A DNA stretch of 64,000 bases. It comes from Skeletonema tropicum. Lineage: Eukaryota; Bacillariophyta; Thalassiosirophyceae; Thalassiosirales; Thalassiosiraceae. The notes under the pieces are model-generated. The model did not search any database. It saw only the letters and a program-made list of their open reading frames with translations, and was not told the DNA's origin. Each line of letters begins with the position of its first letter. The first letter of the stretch is position 1. Below are positions 54,931-64,000 of this stretch, one piece after another. The stretch is from positions 1,490,001-1,554,000 of the forward strand of contig CM074135.1 of assembly GCA_037178625.1 (NCBI GenBank), given 5' to 3'. The position numbers and the translations under genes are program-made.

Positions 54931-56533
54931 GGCGGTGATACTAGACAAGCTTATTTGTACTGCTCAGACGACTAGCGTCCGTAGAACCGATGATACAACC
55001 TCGTAGCTGATCTGAGAGGTCCAGTGTGGGTGTGGGCTGGCCAGCAGCAGCACATTCTACCAAATCGTATCTATCGCCGTCGGAATGGGCACGAGTCGGT
55101 GCTAATGGCCCATTATAGTCGTCGTTGATACTCGACAAGATCATTCGTACTGCTCAGACGACTAGCGTCCGCAGAAGCGATGCTACAGGTTCGTATCTAA
55201 TGTGAGAGGTTTATCTTGGGCTTGGGCTGGCCAGCAGCACCGCATTCTACCAAATCGTATCTATCGCTGCCAGTATGAGCATTAGCCGCTTCTAGTGGCC
55301 CATTATAGTCACCAGCATCCCTAGACAAGCTCATATGTACCTCTTAGACGACTAGCGTCCGTAGATGCGGTGCTACAGTTGCGTAGCTAATATGAGAGGT
55401 CCAGTGTGGGCTGGCCAGCAGCATCACATTCTACCAAATCGTATCTATCGCCGCCAGTATGGGCACGAGCCGTTGCTAGTGGCCCATTCTAGTCCCCAGC
55501 ATCCCTAGACAAGCTCATATGTACTGCTCAGACGACTAGCGTCCGCAGAAGCGATGCTACAGTTTCGTAGCTAATATGAGAGGTCCAGTTCCAGTGCCCG
55601 CTGGCCAGCAGCACCACAATCTACCAAATCGTATCTATCGCCGTCGGTATAAGCACGAGCCGTTGCTAGTGGCCCATTATGGTCGTCGTTGATACTAGAC
55701 AAGCTTATTTGTACTGCTCAGACGACTAGCGTCCGTAGAACCGATGATACAACCTCGTAGCTGATCTGAGAGGTCCAGTTCCAGTGTGGGCTGGCCAGCA
55801 CCAGCACATTCTACCAAATCGTATCTATCGCCGTCGGAATGGGCACGAGCCGGTGCTAATGGCCCATTATTGTCGTCGATGATTATCGACAAGCTCATTT
55901 GTACCGCTCAGACGACTAGCGTCCGTAGAACCGATGATACAATCTCGTAGCTGATGTGTGAGGTCCGGTGTGGGTGTGGGCTGGCCAGCAGCACCGCATT
56001 CTACCAAATCGTATCTATCGCCGTCGGTAAAAGCACAAGCCGTTGCTAGTGGCCCATTATAGTCGTCGGTGATACTAGACAAGCTCATATGTACCTCTTA
56101 GACGACTAGCGTCCGTAGATGCGGTGCTACAGTTGCGTAGCTAATATGAGAGGTCCAGTGTGGGCTGGCCAGCAGCATCACATTCTATCAAATCGTATCT
56201 ATCGCCGCCAGTATGGGCATGAGCCGCTTCTAGTGGCCCATTCTAGTCACCAGCATCCCTAGACAAGCTCATATGTACCGCTCAGACGACTAGCGTCCGC
56301 AGAAGCGATGCTACAGTTTCGTAGCTAATATGAGAGGTCCAGTTCCAGTGCCCGCTGGCCAGCAGCACCACATTCTACCAAATCGTATCTATCGCCGTCG
56401 GTATAAGCACGAGCCGTTGCTAGTGGCCCATTATGGTCGTCGTGGATACTAGACAAGCTTATTTGTACTACTCAGACGACTAGCGTCCGCAGAAGCGATG
56501 ATACAACCTCGTAGCTGATCTGAGAGGTCCAGT

Positions 56534-56785
56534 TGTTGGGAGATGAGGTGTCTGAGAGACGATCCTACTCAGATATAGTAAAGGGAAAGGGGACTGGTCT
56601 GGCACTCAACGGGCGTACAAAAGCCGACCAAAACAAGAACAACAACAAACAAACAATGACGAAATAATTGAGGAGGAATCAATCACCACAATTATGGAGG
56701 AATAATAAGACATAGAATTTGTTTGCTGTTCTTCTTGCTATTTATTATCTTTGCGAGGAGTTATGGTAAAGAGGTTTACTCAACG
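56534..56785 (+). repeat. 5' LTR of the CoDi element
   Basis: 252 bp; same sequence as 60185-60436 apart from about eight substitutions. Confidence 0.95.
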
Positions 56786-56805
56786 AGATTCCATTTCTCC
56801 TTTCG

Positions 56806-59800
56806 ATGTCGCAGAAAATCAAGTTTCTCACATTGGAATGTATCCCAAATAGAAGTTCTAATACCTTGACAGTCGGGTTGAATAGGGTTGTGAATTTGTA
56901 TCGGCGAGCCGGTTATAGTGTCAAGATCATCTTACTTGATATGGAATTTGAATGCCTTGAAGAGTTGCTTGATGTCCCCATCAATGTTGCCGCGGCAAGA
57001 GAGCATGTGCCAGGAGTAGAGCGAGAGATCCGCACAATCAAGGAGAGGGGACGAGCCCTTCTGAACACTTCACCATTCAAGAAGTTTCCAAGGCGAATCA
57101 TTATTGAGCTTGTGTACTACATCGTGTTGTGGCTCAATGCTTCTCCCGCTAAATCTAGCATTTCGAATGAATACTCACCTCGAGAGATCATCTCTGGCCA
57201 AAAGCCTGACTATGCACGCGACTGCAAGCTGGATTTCTTTTCCTATGCCGAGGTCCACGATGAACCTTCCCCGACCAATAGCATGAAACCTCGGACGCGT
57301 CCATGCATTGCTCTTGGCCCTACTGCTAACTTGCAGGGCAGCTATAAGTTCCTCGACCTGGCTACTGGAAAAAAGCTCAAGAAAAGAAGTTGGACAGAGC
57401 TGCCTATGCCAGATTCTGTCATCACGCAGGTTGAAGCAATGGCAGAGAAGGAAAAGCGAGATGGACGCTGGAGTGTGACCAATCGACACAAGGAGGAGAT
57501 TAGCTATTACGATGAAGATGACGATCAAGTAGGTGTTGCCCCTATTGTTCACCCTGATCTAGCAGCCGAAATTCCAGGAGTGGCGCGTGCTTCGCCAGAG
57601 GATGAAGTTGTGCCAATGGTGGTGGAAGATAGACGTGCGGCAGCAGCATCTGTGCTCCGACATCACTCTCTCTCCAATCGTCCGCCACACCTTCTTGGGT
57701 CAGCTTACCCTATCTCAGATGATGAGCACTCTGCACACGAACACGCTGACGATGATGATGATTCTACTTACCTAACTCCACCGGATAATGAGGAGGATGA
57801 GGATTTGGATTCCGAGGACGCAGAATCAGAGGATGAGAGTTACGCCGGTGAGAGTTCAGAGGATGAGGAATCTGAGGGTGATGAATCTGAGGATGAGGAA
57901 TCTGAGGATGAGGATAGCACACATGACAATAGTGATGACGAGAGCGAAGACGAAGAGGAAGATATCAATGATGGTGAGAGTGATGTTGAAAGCGAGGATG
58001 ACGCTGCATTTGAGGATGCAGATCACGACGAAACAGGAGTGCAAGAGCTGGAGGCTGAAGCAACAGGAGTGCAAGAGGAAGAGGCTGATACTACAGGATT
58101 GAGAAGAAGCAGCCGTCGTCCAGCACCTGATCGCCTCGCTGAAGACCCTAAATATATGCGACAGGAATCTCTGTCCCAGGCAAAGACATCTCAACAGCTG
58201 AAGGTTGAGGCTCAACGCCGAAAGGAAAGGGAGAACCTTGCTCTACTTTCCTTCGATGATGTGGAAGGTACTGTGCTGATGCAGATGAGCAAGATTGATG
58301 GAACTATCAATGAGCCTGACAAATCGAATTCCTTTTCACAGGTTGTGCACATGTGCCTCCTCCAGCTCTCGCTCAAGCAGGGTCTCAAAACGTTTGGTGA
58401 GAGAGGAGAACATGCTGCAATGAAAGAGGTCAGGCAGCTACACGATTTCAAGACCTTTCGGCCGGTCCACGCGAAGGCATTAACTCATCAGCAACGTGTC
58501 GACGCACTATCATCACTCATCTTTCTGAAAGAAAAATCTAATGGAGACATCAAAGGCAGAGCTTGTGCTGATGGAAGGAAACAAAGAGCTACTATGACAA
58601 AAGAAGAATCCACATCTCCTACCGTGAAGATTGAAAGTGTCTTTCTCACCTCAGTTATCGAAGCCAACGAGAACCGGGACGTTGCGGCAGTGGACATCAG
58701 AGGCGCATTTCTCCACACTCCACAGGATCCAAATGACGACACAGTGCACATGGTCCTGAAAGGAGAACTATGCGAGTTGATGGTGAAGGCGGCCCCAGAG
58801 CTGTACACGGAATATGTGATAGTTGGGAAGAATGGTACCCGAATGTTATACGTGGAAATGCAGAAGGCGCTTTATGGAATGTTGAAATCGGCCCTTCTCT
58901 TTTACCTGAAGCTTCTCGATGATCTGACCAAAGCTGGATTCAAACTCAACCCTTATGACCCATGCGTGGCGAACAAGACAGTTGCCGGGAAACAGCTCAC
59001 TGTAGCGTGGCACGTTGACGATCTGAAGATTTCTCACGAAAATCCAGCTGTAGTAGATCGATTCATCAAATACATCGACGACATCTACCCAGGGGTAACA
59101 ATCCAACGTGGAAAGGAACTTGAGTACTTAGGGATGACGCTGGACTACTCGGTAGAGGGAGAGGTCACGTTCTCACAGGTCCCATACATCTGCGAGATGT
59201 TGGAGGAGTTTCCCGAGGAGCTAGGGTCGGCTGCGGCGACGCCTGCTTCGGAGAATCTGTTCAAAGTGGATGAAGCCTCGACAGCGCCCAAACTATCAGT
59301 CGAGCGGAGTGCCATCTTCCATCAATTTGTAGCGCAGCTGCTATTCATCTCAAGCAGGTCAAGACGGGACATCCAAACGGCGGTAGCCTTCCTGACAACG
59401 AGGGTGAAGAGTCCTGATGAACATGACTGGGTCAAACTTCGCCGCGTTATGAAATATCTGAAAGGTACGCGCTTTCTGAAGCTCACTCTCAGTGCTGAGA
59501 ACTTAAGGGTGTTGAAATGGTATGTGGACTCGTCGTATGCCGTCCACCCTGACTGCAAAGGGCATACTGGGGGTATGTTGACCCTTGGAAAGGGAGCAGT
59601 CACCAGCGGATCTCGCAAGCAGAAGCTGAACGGACGCAGTTCCACAGAGGCGGAGATAATAGGAGTTGACGATTTCATGGGACCATTGTTATGGACGCTT
59701 TACTTTATGCGGGAACAGGGATATGACGCAACGAGCAACATCCTCATGCAAGATAATCAGAGTACGATAAAGCTTCTCATCACTGGTCAAAAGTCTAGCT

Positions 59801-60318
59801 CGAAGAGGACAAAACACATCAACGTGCGGTTCTTCTTTGCGAAGGATGTGATTGACAGAGGCGACATGACCGTGGAATACTGTCCTACGAAGGAAATGTG
59901 GGCCGACGTCTTGACAAAACCGCTACAGGGGGAGCTTTTCCGAGTCATGAGAAGCAACCTGCAGGGCTGTGATGTGAACTACAGTGATGTACCAAATGAA
60001 TCAGATGCAAAGGCCGTGCAAAAGATAGCTCAGAAATTTGCAGGAGTGGCGACGAAGAAGCTATCGGACAAACTTGCTGCGACGGAAGAGAAACGGGTGA
60101 AGTTCAAAGGAGTGGAACTCCAGAAAGAAAAGACAATAAAGTCGATCTTACGGAAAGAAAGTTTCCCGAAAGCTCGCAGGAGTGTGTTGGGAGATGAGGT
60201 GTCTGAGAGACGATCCTACTCAGATATAGTAAAGGGAAAGGGGACTGGTCTGGCACTCAACGGGCGTACAAAAGCCAACCAAAACAAGAACAACAACAAA
60301 CAAACAATGACGAAATAA
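56806..60318 (+). CDS. Copia pol polyprotein remnant: late integrase, reverse transcriptase, RNase H
   Basis: 1,170 residues without a break. Residues 1-200 are the end of the integrase core and its C-terminal region (GLNRVVNLYRRAGYSVKIIL, AAAREHVPGVEREIRTIKER, EEPSPTNSMKPRTR). An Asp/Glu/Ser-rich spacer of about 150 residues follows. Reverse transcriptase: AAVDIRGAFLHTP (first catalytic Asp) and WHVDDLKISH (the VDD pair; in many copia elements YVDD). RNase H: LKWYVDSSYAVHPDCKGHTG, NGRSSTEAEIIG, LMQDNQSTIKLL. The frame runs through the start of the 3' LTR, so the last 44 residues are LTR-encoded. Gag, protease and the zinc finger plus first integrase Asp are absent. Diatom CoDi origin is inferred from the conserved EEPSPTNSM and HVDDLK blocks. 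Confidence 0.92.
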   Translation: MSQKIKFLTLECIPNRSSNTLTVGLNRVVNLYRRAGYSVKIILLDMEFECLEELLDVPINVAAAREHVPGVEREIRTIKERGRALLNTSPFKKFPRRIIIELVYYIVLWLNASPAKSSISNEYSPREIISGQKPDYARDCKLDFFSYAEVHDEPSPTNSMKPRTRPCIALGPTANLQGSYKFLDLATGKKLKKRSWTELPMPDSVITQVEAMAEKEKRDGRWSVTNRHKEEISYYDEDDDQVGVAPIVHPDLAAEIPGVARASPEDEVVPMVVEDRRAAAASVLRHHSLSNRPPHLLGSAYPISDDEHSAHEHADDDDDSTYLTPPDNEEDEDLDSEDAESEDESYAGESSEDEESEGDESEDEESEDEDSTHDNSDDESEDEEEDINDGESDVESEDDAAFEDADHDETGVQELEAEATGVQEEEADTTGLRRSSRRPAPDRLAEDPKYMRQESLSQAKTSQQLKVEAQRRKERENLALLSFDDVEGTVLMQMSKIDGTINEPDKSNSFSQVVHMCLLQLSLKQGLKTFGERGEHAAMKEVRQLHDFKTFRPVHAKALTHQQRVDALSSLIFLKEKSNGDIKGRACADGRKQRATMTKEESTSPTVKIESVFLTSVIEANENRDVAAVDIRGAFLHTPQDPNDDTVHMVLKGELCELMVKAAPELYTEYVIVGKNGTRMLYVEMQKALYGMLKSALLFYLKLLDDLTKAGFKLNPYDPCVANKTVAGKQLTVAWHVDDLKISHENPAVVDRFIKYIDDIYPGVTIQRGKELEYLGMTLDYSVEGEVTFSQVPYICEMLEEFPEELGSAAATPASENLFKVDEASTAPKLSVERSAIFHQFVAQLLFISSRSRRDIQTAVAFLTTRVKSPDEHDWVKLRRVMKYLKGTRFLKLTLSAENLRVLKWYVDSSYAVHPDCKGHTGGMLTLGKGAVTSGSRKQKLNGRSSTEAEIIGVDDFMGPLLWTLYFMREQGYDATSNILMQDNQSTIKLLITGQKSSSKRTKHINVRFFFAKDVIDRGDMTVEYCPTKEMWADVLTKPLQGELFRVMRSNLQGCDVNYSDVPNESDAKAVQKIAQKFAGVATKKLSDKLAATEEKRVKFKGVELQKEKTIKSILRKESFPKARRSVLGDEVSERRSYSDIVKGKGTGLALNGRTKANQNKNNNKQTMTK

Positions 60319-60436
60319 TTGAGGAGGAATCAATCACCACAATTATCGAGGAATAGTAAGACATAGAAATTGTTAGCTGATCTTCTTGCTATATATTATC
60401 TTTGCGAGGAGTTATGGTAACGAGGTTTACTCAACG
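60185..60436 (+). repeat. 3' LTR of the CoDi element
   Basis: 252 bp; overlaps the last 134 bases of the pol frame. Confidence 0.95.
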
Positions 60437-62842
60437 CCAGTGTGGGCTGGCCAGCACCAGCACATTCTACCAAATCGTATCTATCGCCGTCGGAATGGGC
60501 ACGAGCCGGTGCTAATGGCCCAATATAGTCGGCGGTGATAATCGACAAGCTCATTTGTACTGCTCAGACGACTAGCGTCCGCAGAAGCGATGCTACAGTT
60601 GCGTAGCTAATATGAGAGGTCCAGTGTGGGCTGGCCAGCAGCATCACATTCTATCAAATCGTATCTATCGCCGCCAGTATGGGCATGAGCCGCTTCTAGT
60701 GGCCCATTCTAGTCCCAGCATCCCTAGAAAAGCTCATATGTACTGCTCAGACGACTAGCGTCCGCAGAAGCGATGCTACAGTTTCGTAGCTAATATGAGA
60801 GGTCCAGTTCCAGTGCCCGCTGGCCAGCAGCACCACATTCTACCAAATCGTATCTATCGCCGTCGGTATAAGCACGAGCCGTTGCTAGTGGCCCATTATG
60901 GTCGTCGTTGATACTAGACAAGCTTATTTGTACTACTCAGACGACTAGCGTCCGTAGAACCGATGATACAACCTCGTAGCTGATCTGAGAGGTCCAGTGT
61001 GGGTGTGGGCTGGCCAGCAGCACCGCATTCTACCAAATCGTATCTATCGCCGTCGGAATGGGCACGAGCCGGTGCTAATGGCCCATTATAGTCGTCGTTG
61101 ATACTCGACAAGATCATTCGTACCGCTCAGACGACTAGCGTCCGTAGAACCGATGATACAATCTCGTAGCTGATGTGTGAGGTCCGGTGTGGGTGTGGGC
61201 TGGCCAGCAGCACCGCATTCTACCAAATCGTATCTATCGCCGTCGGTATAAGCATTAGCCGTTGCTAGTGGCCCATTATAGTCGTCGGTGATACTCGACA
61301 AGCTTATTTGTACTGCTCAGACGACTAGCGTCCGTAGAACCGATGCTACAGTTGCGTAGCTAATATGAGAGGTCCAGTGTGGGCTTGCCAGCAGCATCAC
61401 ATTCTATCAAATCGTATCTATCGCCGCCAGTATGGGCATGAGCCGCTTCTAGTGGCCCATTCTAGTCACCAGCATCCCTAGACAAGCTCATATGTACTGC
61501 TCAGACGACTAGCGTCCGCAGAAGCGATGCTACAGTTTCGTAGCTAATATGAGAGGTCCAGTTCCAGTGCCCGCTGGCCAGCAGCACCACATTCTACCAA
61601 ATCGTATCTATCGCCGTCGGTATAAGCACGAGCCGTTGCTAGTGGCCCATTATGGTCGTCGTGGATACTAGACAAGCTTATTTGTACTGCTCAGACGACT
61701 AGCGTCCGCAGAACCGATGATACAACCTCGTAGCTGATCTGAGAGGTCCAGTGTGGGCTGGCCAGCAGCAGTACATTCTACCAAATCGTATCTATCGCCG
61801 TCGGAATGGGCACGAGCCGGTGCTAATGGCCCATTATAGTCGTCGTTGATTATCAATAAGCTCATTTGTACTGCTCAGACGACTAGCGTCCGTAGAACCG
61901 ATGATACAATCTCGTAGCTGATCTGAGAGGTCCAGTGTGGGTGTGGGCTGGCCCGCAGCACCGCATTCTACCAAATCGTATCTATCGCCGTCGGTATAAG
62001 CACAAGCCGTTGCTAGTGGCCCATTATAGTCGTCGGTGATACTCGACAAGCTTATTTGTACTGCTCAGACGACTAGCGTCCGCAGAAGCGATGCTACAGT
62101 TGCGTAGCTAATATGAGAGGTCCAGTGTGGGCTGGCCAGCAGCATCACATTCTATCAAATCGTATCTATCCCCGCCAGTATGGGCATGAGCCGCTCCTAG
62201 TGGCCCATTCTAGTCACCAGCATCCCTAGACAAGCTCATTTGTACTACTCAGACGACTAGGGTCCGCAGAAGCGATGCTACAGTTTCGTAGCTAATATGA
62301 GAGGTCCAGTGTGGGCTGGCCAGCAGCACCACATTCTATCAAATCGTATCTATCGCCGCCAGTATGGGCATGAGCCGCTTCTAGTGGCCCATTCTCGTCT
62401 GCGGTGATGCTAGACAATCACATATGTACCGCTCAGACGACTAGCGTCCGTAGAAGCGATGCTACAACCTCGTAGCTAGTATGAGAGGTCCAGTGTGGGC
62501 AGGCCAGCAGCCTCGCATTCTACCAAATCGTATCTATCGCCGCCAGTATGGGCATGAGCCGCTTCTAGTGGCCCATACTTGTCCCCGATATCTCTAGTCA
62601 AGCTCATATGTACCGCTCAGACGACAAGCGTCCGCAGAAGCGATGCTACAGTTTCGTAGCTAATATGAGAGGTCCAGTTCCAGTGCCCGCTGGCCAGCAG
62701 CACCGCATTCTACCAAATCGTATCTATCGCCGCCAGTATGGGCAAGAGCCGTTGCTAGTGGCCCATTCTAGTCGGCGGTGATACTAGACAATGACATACG
62801 TACCGCTCAGACGAATAGCGTCCGCACAAGCGATGCTACAAC

Positions 62843-63117
62843 TGTTGGAACAAGACGGAAATAGGCTAAAGCGAGAGCAAAACAACCATGTGTCGGAACG
62901 ACAAGTCTCGAGAGAGACAACATACAATCCTTCCTGGGTTGATATCGTAAGAGGAAGGAACGGGAGGAATCAATAGACTGGGAACACGTAGAGACTAGTA
63001 ACAAGTAAGAGAGCCAAGGATGAGGAGAGGTGGCGACGATGGCCTCGCCTCCTCTGCTCATACTTGGCTAATAACAGGCTATTTGATTTATTGTCCAGCT
63101 CCGTACCTCTTGCGAAA
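62843..63117 (+). repeat. Putative 5' LTR of the second element
   Basis: Left boundary is set by the satellite junction, right boundary by the GGTATCAGC primer-binding-like site. The partner LTR is not in the window, so the right boundary is approximate. Confidence 0.65.
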
Positions 63118-63144
63118 GGTATCAGCTTTACATTATTAGCCAAG

Positions 63145-64000
63145 TATGGGAAAAAGAAGAGATATGGGAATCGGCGCTCGGGCCAAGCGCTCCGCGGGAA
63201 AGGTGGCAATGACTTGACTCAGAAAGATCATGCTCACAACATCATTGGCTTGGACGCGAAGGCATGCTTCTCTTTTGGCGGTGCAAACGACATCACTCAG
63301 ATGGATGAGACAAAGGGTCACATCATCGACTTTCTTTTGCGGGATGGTAAATATTCTGAGGTCGCCAAGGCTCTGGAGGAATCCGAATTGGCTATGCCAG
63401 ATAAGTTTGGGGAGAAGTCAGAGATCGAACAGAAGATGTGGTTTGAGAAGTGGAAATCACGTCAGGCTCAGAATGAGCGCCTGGTGCGCTCAATGCCTGG
63501 CGCCTATGCTGTTCTGAAGGCGTGTTGCACTGATGCGATGATGACCGCTCTTGAGAGTAGTGGTGAATACGACACGATTTCCAACGCACAAGATCCTCTG
63601 CAACTTCTCCTTCTCATTGAGAAACTCACCGGAAAAATTGAGGCGAAAGTCTACCGCCCTTGGGCAATGATGGAGGCCAAGAAACGTCTCGAGATGTTGA
63701 TCCAGTCCGCCAAGATGGGCCTCAGTCAGTACGCCAGGGAGTTCAAGGCCCTCCTGTCGGTTGTACATCAGTTTGGAGGGGCATACGGCAGAGATCCAGG
63801 ACTAGTCTCAGATGAACTCACAGCGATGGGTGAGAAGGCTGGAGACGACTCTCTCAAGAAGAAGGATAGTGAAGAAATTGATACACACATTTGTCGTGTG
63901 GGCGCGGCCGATAGGGCTAAGGCTGAGAAGGCTTGCTCCGGAAAAGTTCTTGCCTGTATGTTCATCTCTGGGTCTAATGCAAATGACGGTCAAGAGGCGC
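63145..64000 (+). CDS. Gag-like protein of the second LTR element, 3' partial
   Basis: The frame is open from upstream of 63145 to the window end (at least 285 codons). Blocks such as DETKGHIIDFLLRDGKYSEV, DPLQLLLLIEKLTGKIEAKV, WAMMEAKKRLEMLIQSAKMG and LSQYAREFKALLSVVHQFGG are typical of copia/CoDi gag: helical, with a capsid-like arrangement. An ATG at 63146 lies in a different frame (a -1 change would connect it), and the first in-frame ATG is at 63301, so the true start is undecided. Confidence 0.75.

Larger units (their letters stand above)
56534..60436 (+). mobile_element. Internally deleted CoDi-type Ty1/copia LTR retrotransposon
   Basis: Two 252-bp LTRs (56534-56785 and 60185-60436) start TGTTGGGAG and end CTCAACG. 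They are flanked by the 5-bp target duplication CCAGT (56529-56533, 60437-60441), which is part of the satellite monomer. LTRs differ at about 8 of 252 positions. Only about 20 bp separates the 5' LTR from the coding frame, so primer-binding site, gag, protease and the first part of integrase are missing. It is non-autonomous. Confidence 0.95.
52766..62842 (+). repeat. Satellite array, about 180-bp monomers, split by a CoDi retrotransposon
   Basis: Head-to-tail repeats. Successive blocks are CTCATATGTACCGCTCAGAC, GACTAGCGTCCGCAGAAGCG, GTAGCTAATATGAGAGGTCC, GGGCTGGCCAGCAGCACCAC, CAAATCGTATCTATCGCC and GAGCCGCTTCTAGTGGCCCA. Spacing between equivalent blocks is about 180-185 bp. At least two monomer types alternate (GCCAGTATGGGCATGAGCCG against GTCGGTATAAGCACGAGCCG). 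The retroelement occupies 56534-60436. No protein-coding capacity beyond one monomer. Confidence 0.95.
62843..64000 (+). mobile_element. Second LTR retrotransposon (CoDi-like), 5' end, runs off the window
   Basis: Satellite sequence breaks at 62843 into TGTTGGAACAAGACGG, an LTR-type start. A primer-binding-like GGTATCAGC lies at 63118-63126, so the LTR is about 62843-63117 (275 bp, unlike the 252-bp LTR of the other element). An open gag frame follows. A perfect 16-bp inverted repeat (63059-63074 with 63133-63148) spans the LTR end and the gag start. The right half and target duplication are outside the window. Confidence 0.8.

Noticed and set aside
52766..56533. Resemblance to a CRISPR or direct-repeat/spacer array
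   Set aside because: Units are about 180 bp with variation spread throughout, no short constant repeat with unique spacers, and the genome is eukaryotic.
52766..62842. Many 65-73 residue minus-strand open frames, nearly identical, in the satellite
   Set aside because: They arise once per monomer because the monomer is repeated, end at every unit, and show no start context or family. Not genes.

Overview
The window looks like nuclear DNA of a diatom, probably a centric one. The evidence is short GT-AG introns (72-302 bp), plastid presequences with a diatom-style cleavage motif (lycopene cyclase, 5'-nucleotidase), diatom CoDi-type Ty1/copia retrotransposons, degenerate BspA-like leucine-rich-repeat relics and a PDI-like selenoprotein. 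The species cannot be named from the sequence alone.

Layout. 1-5.9 kb: end of an MFS transporter, a nuclear-looking PhyH dioxygenase and a plastid-targeted purine 5'-nucleotidase. 4.9-13.6 kb: a segmental duplication. The 3' half of the nucleotidase gene and 0.9 kb of downstream DNA were copied to 9.28 kb, and the copy was later split by a 2,480-bp terminal-inverted-repeat DNA transposon. The unsplit copy keeps the empty target site. A BspA-LRR pseudogene and a long tandem-repeat hairpin lie between the copies. 13.7-52.3 kb: a dense gene region. It holds the PDI-like selenoprotein, a BT1 transporter, a helicase-associated-domain gene full of frameshifts, a patatin lipase, PP1 phosphatase, eS7, a GNAT enzyme, lycopene cyclase, a vWA protein, mitochondrial PDH E2 (with a partial tandem duplication), a thylakoid-lumen protein, a triose-phosphate-type translocator, an RCC1 protein, eL39, a tail-anchored unknown, a divergent kinase, MCM8, BRX1, a cold-shock-like protein and RBM28/Nop4. 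52.4-62.8 kb: a satellite array of about 180-bp monomers, interrupted by an internally deleted CoDi element with 252-bp LTRs and a 5-bp target duplication. 62.8-64 kb: a second LTR element with an open gag frame running off the window.

The genes do not form a pathway. Recurring themes are plastid function (lycopene cyclase, lumen protein, nucleotidase, possibly the translocator), ribosome production (eS7, eL39, BRX1, RBM28/Nop4) and genome maintenance (MCM8).

Three things stand out. The PDI-like gene has an in-frame TGA exactly where the first active-site cysteine should be, giving a U-G-Y-C site. Every frame change I could place inside an otherwise conserved host gene is +1 (one extra base), with no -1 case, across seven genes. 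Finally, the transposon insertion is documented by its own empty site in the sister duplicate.
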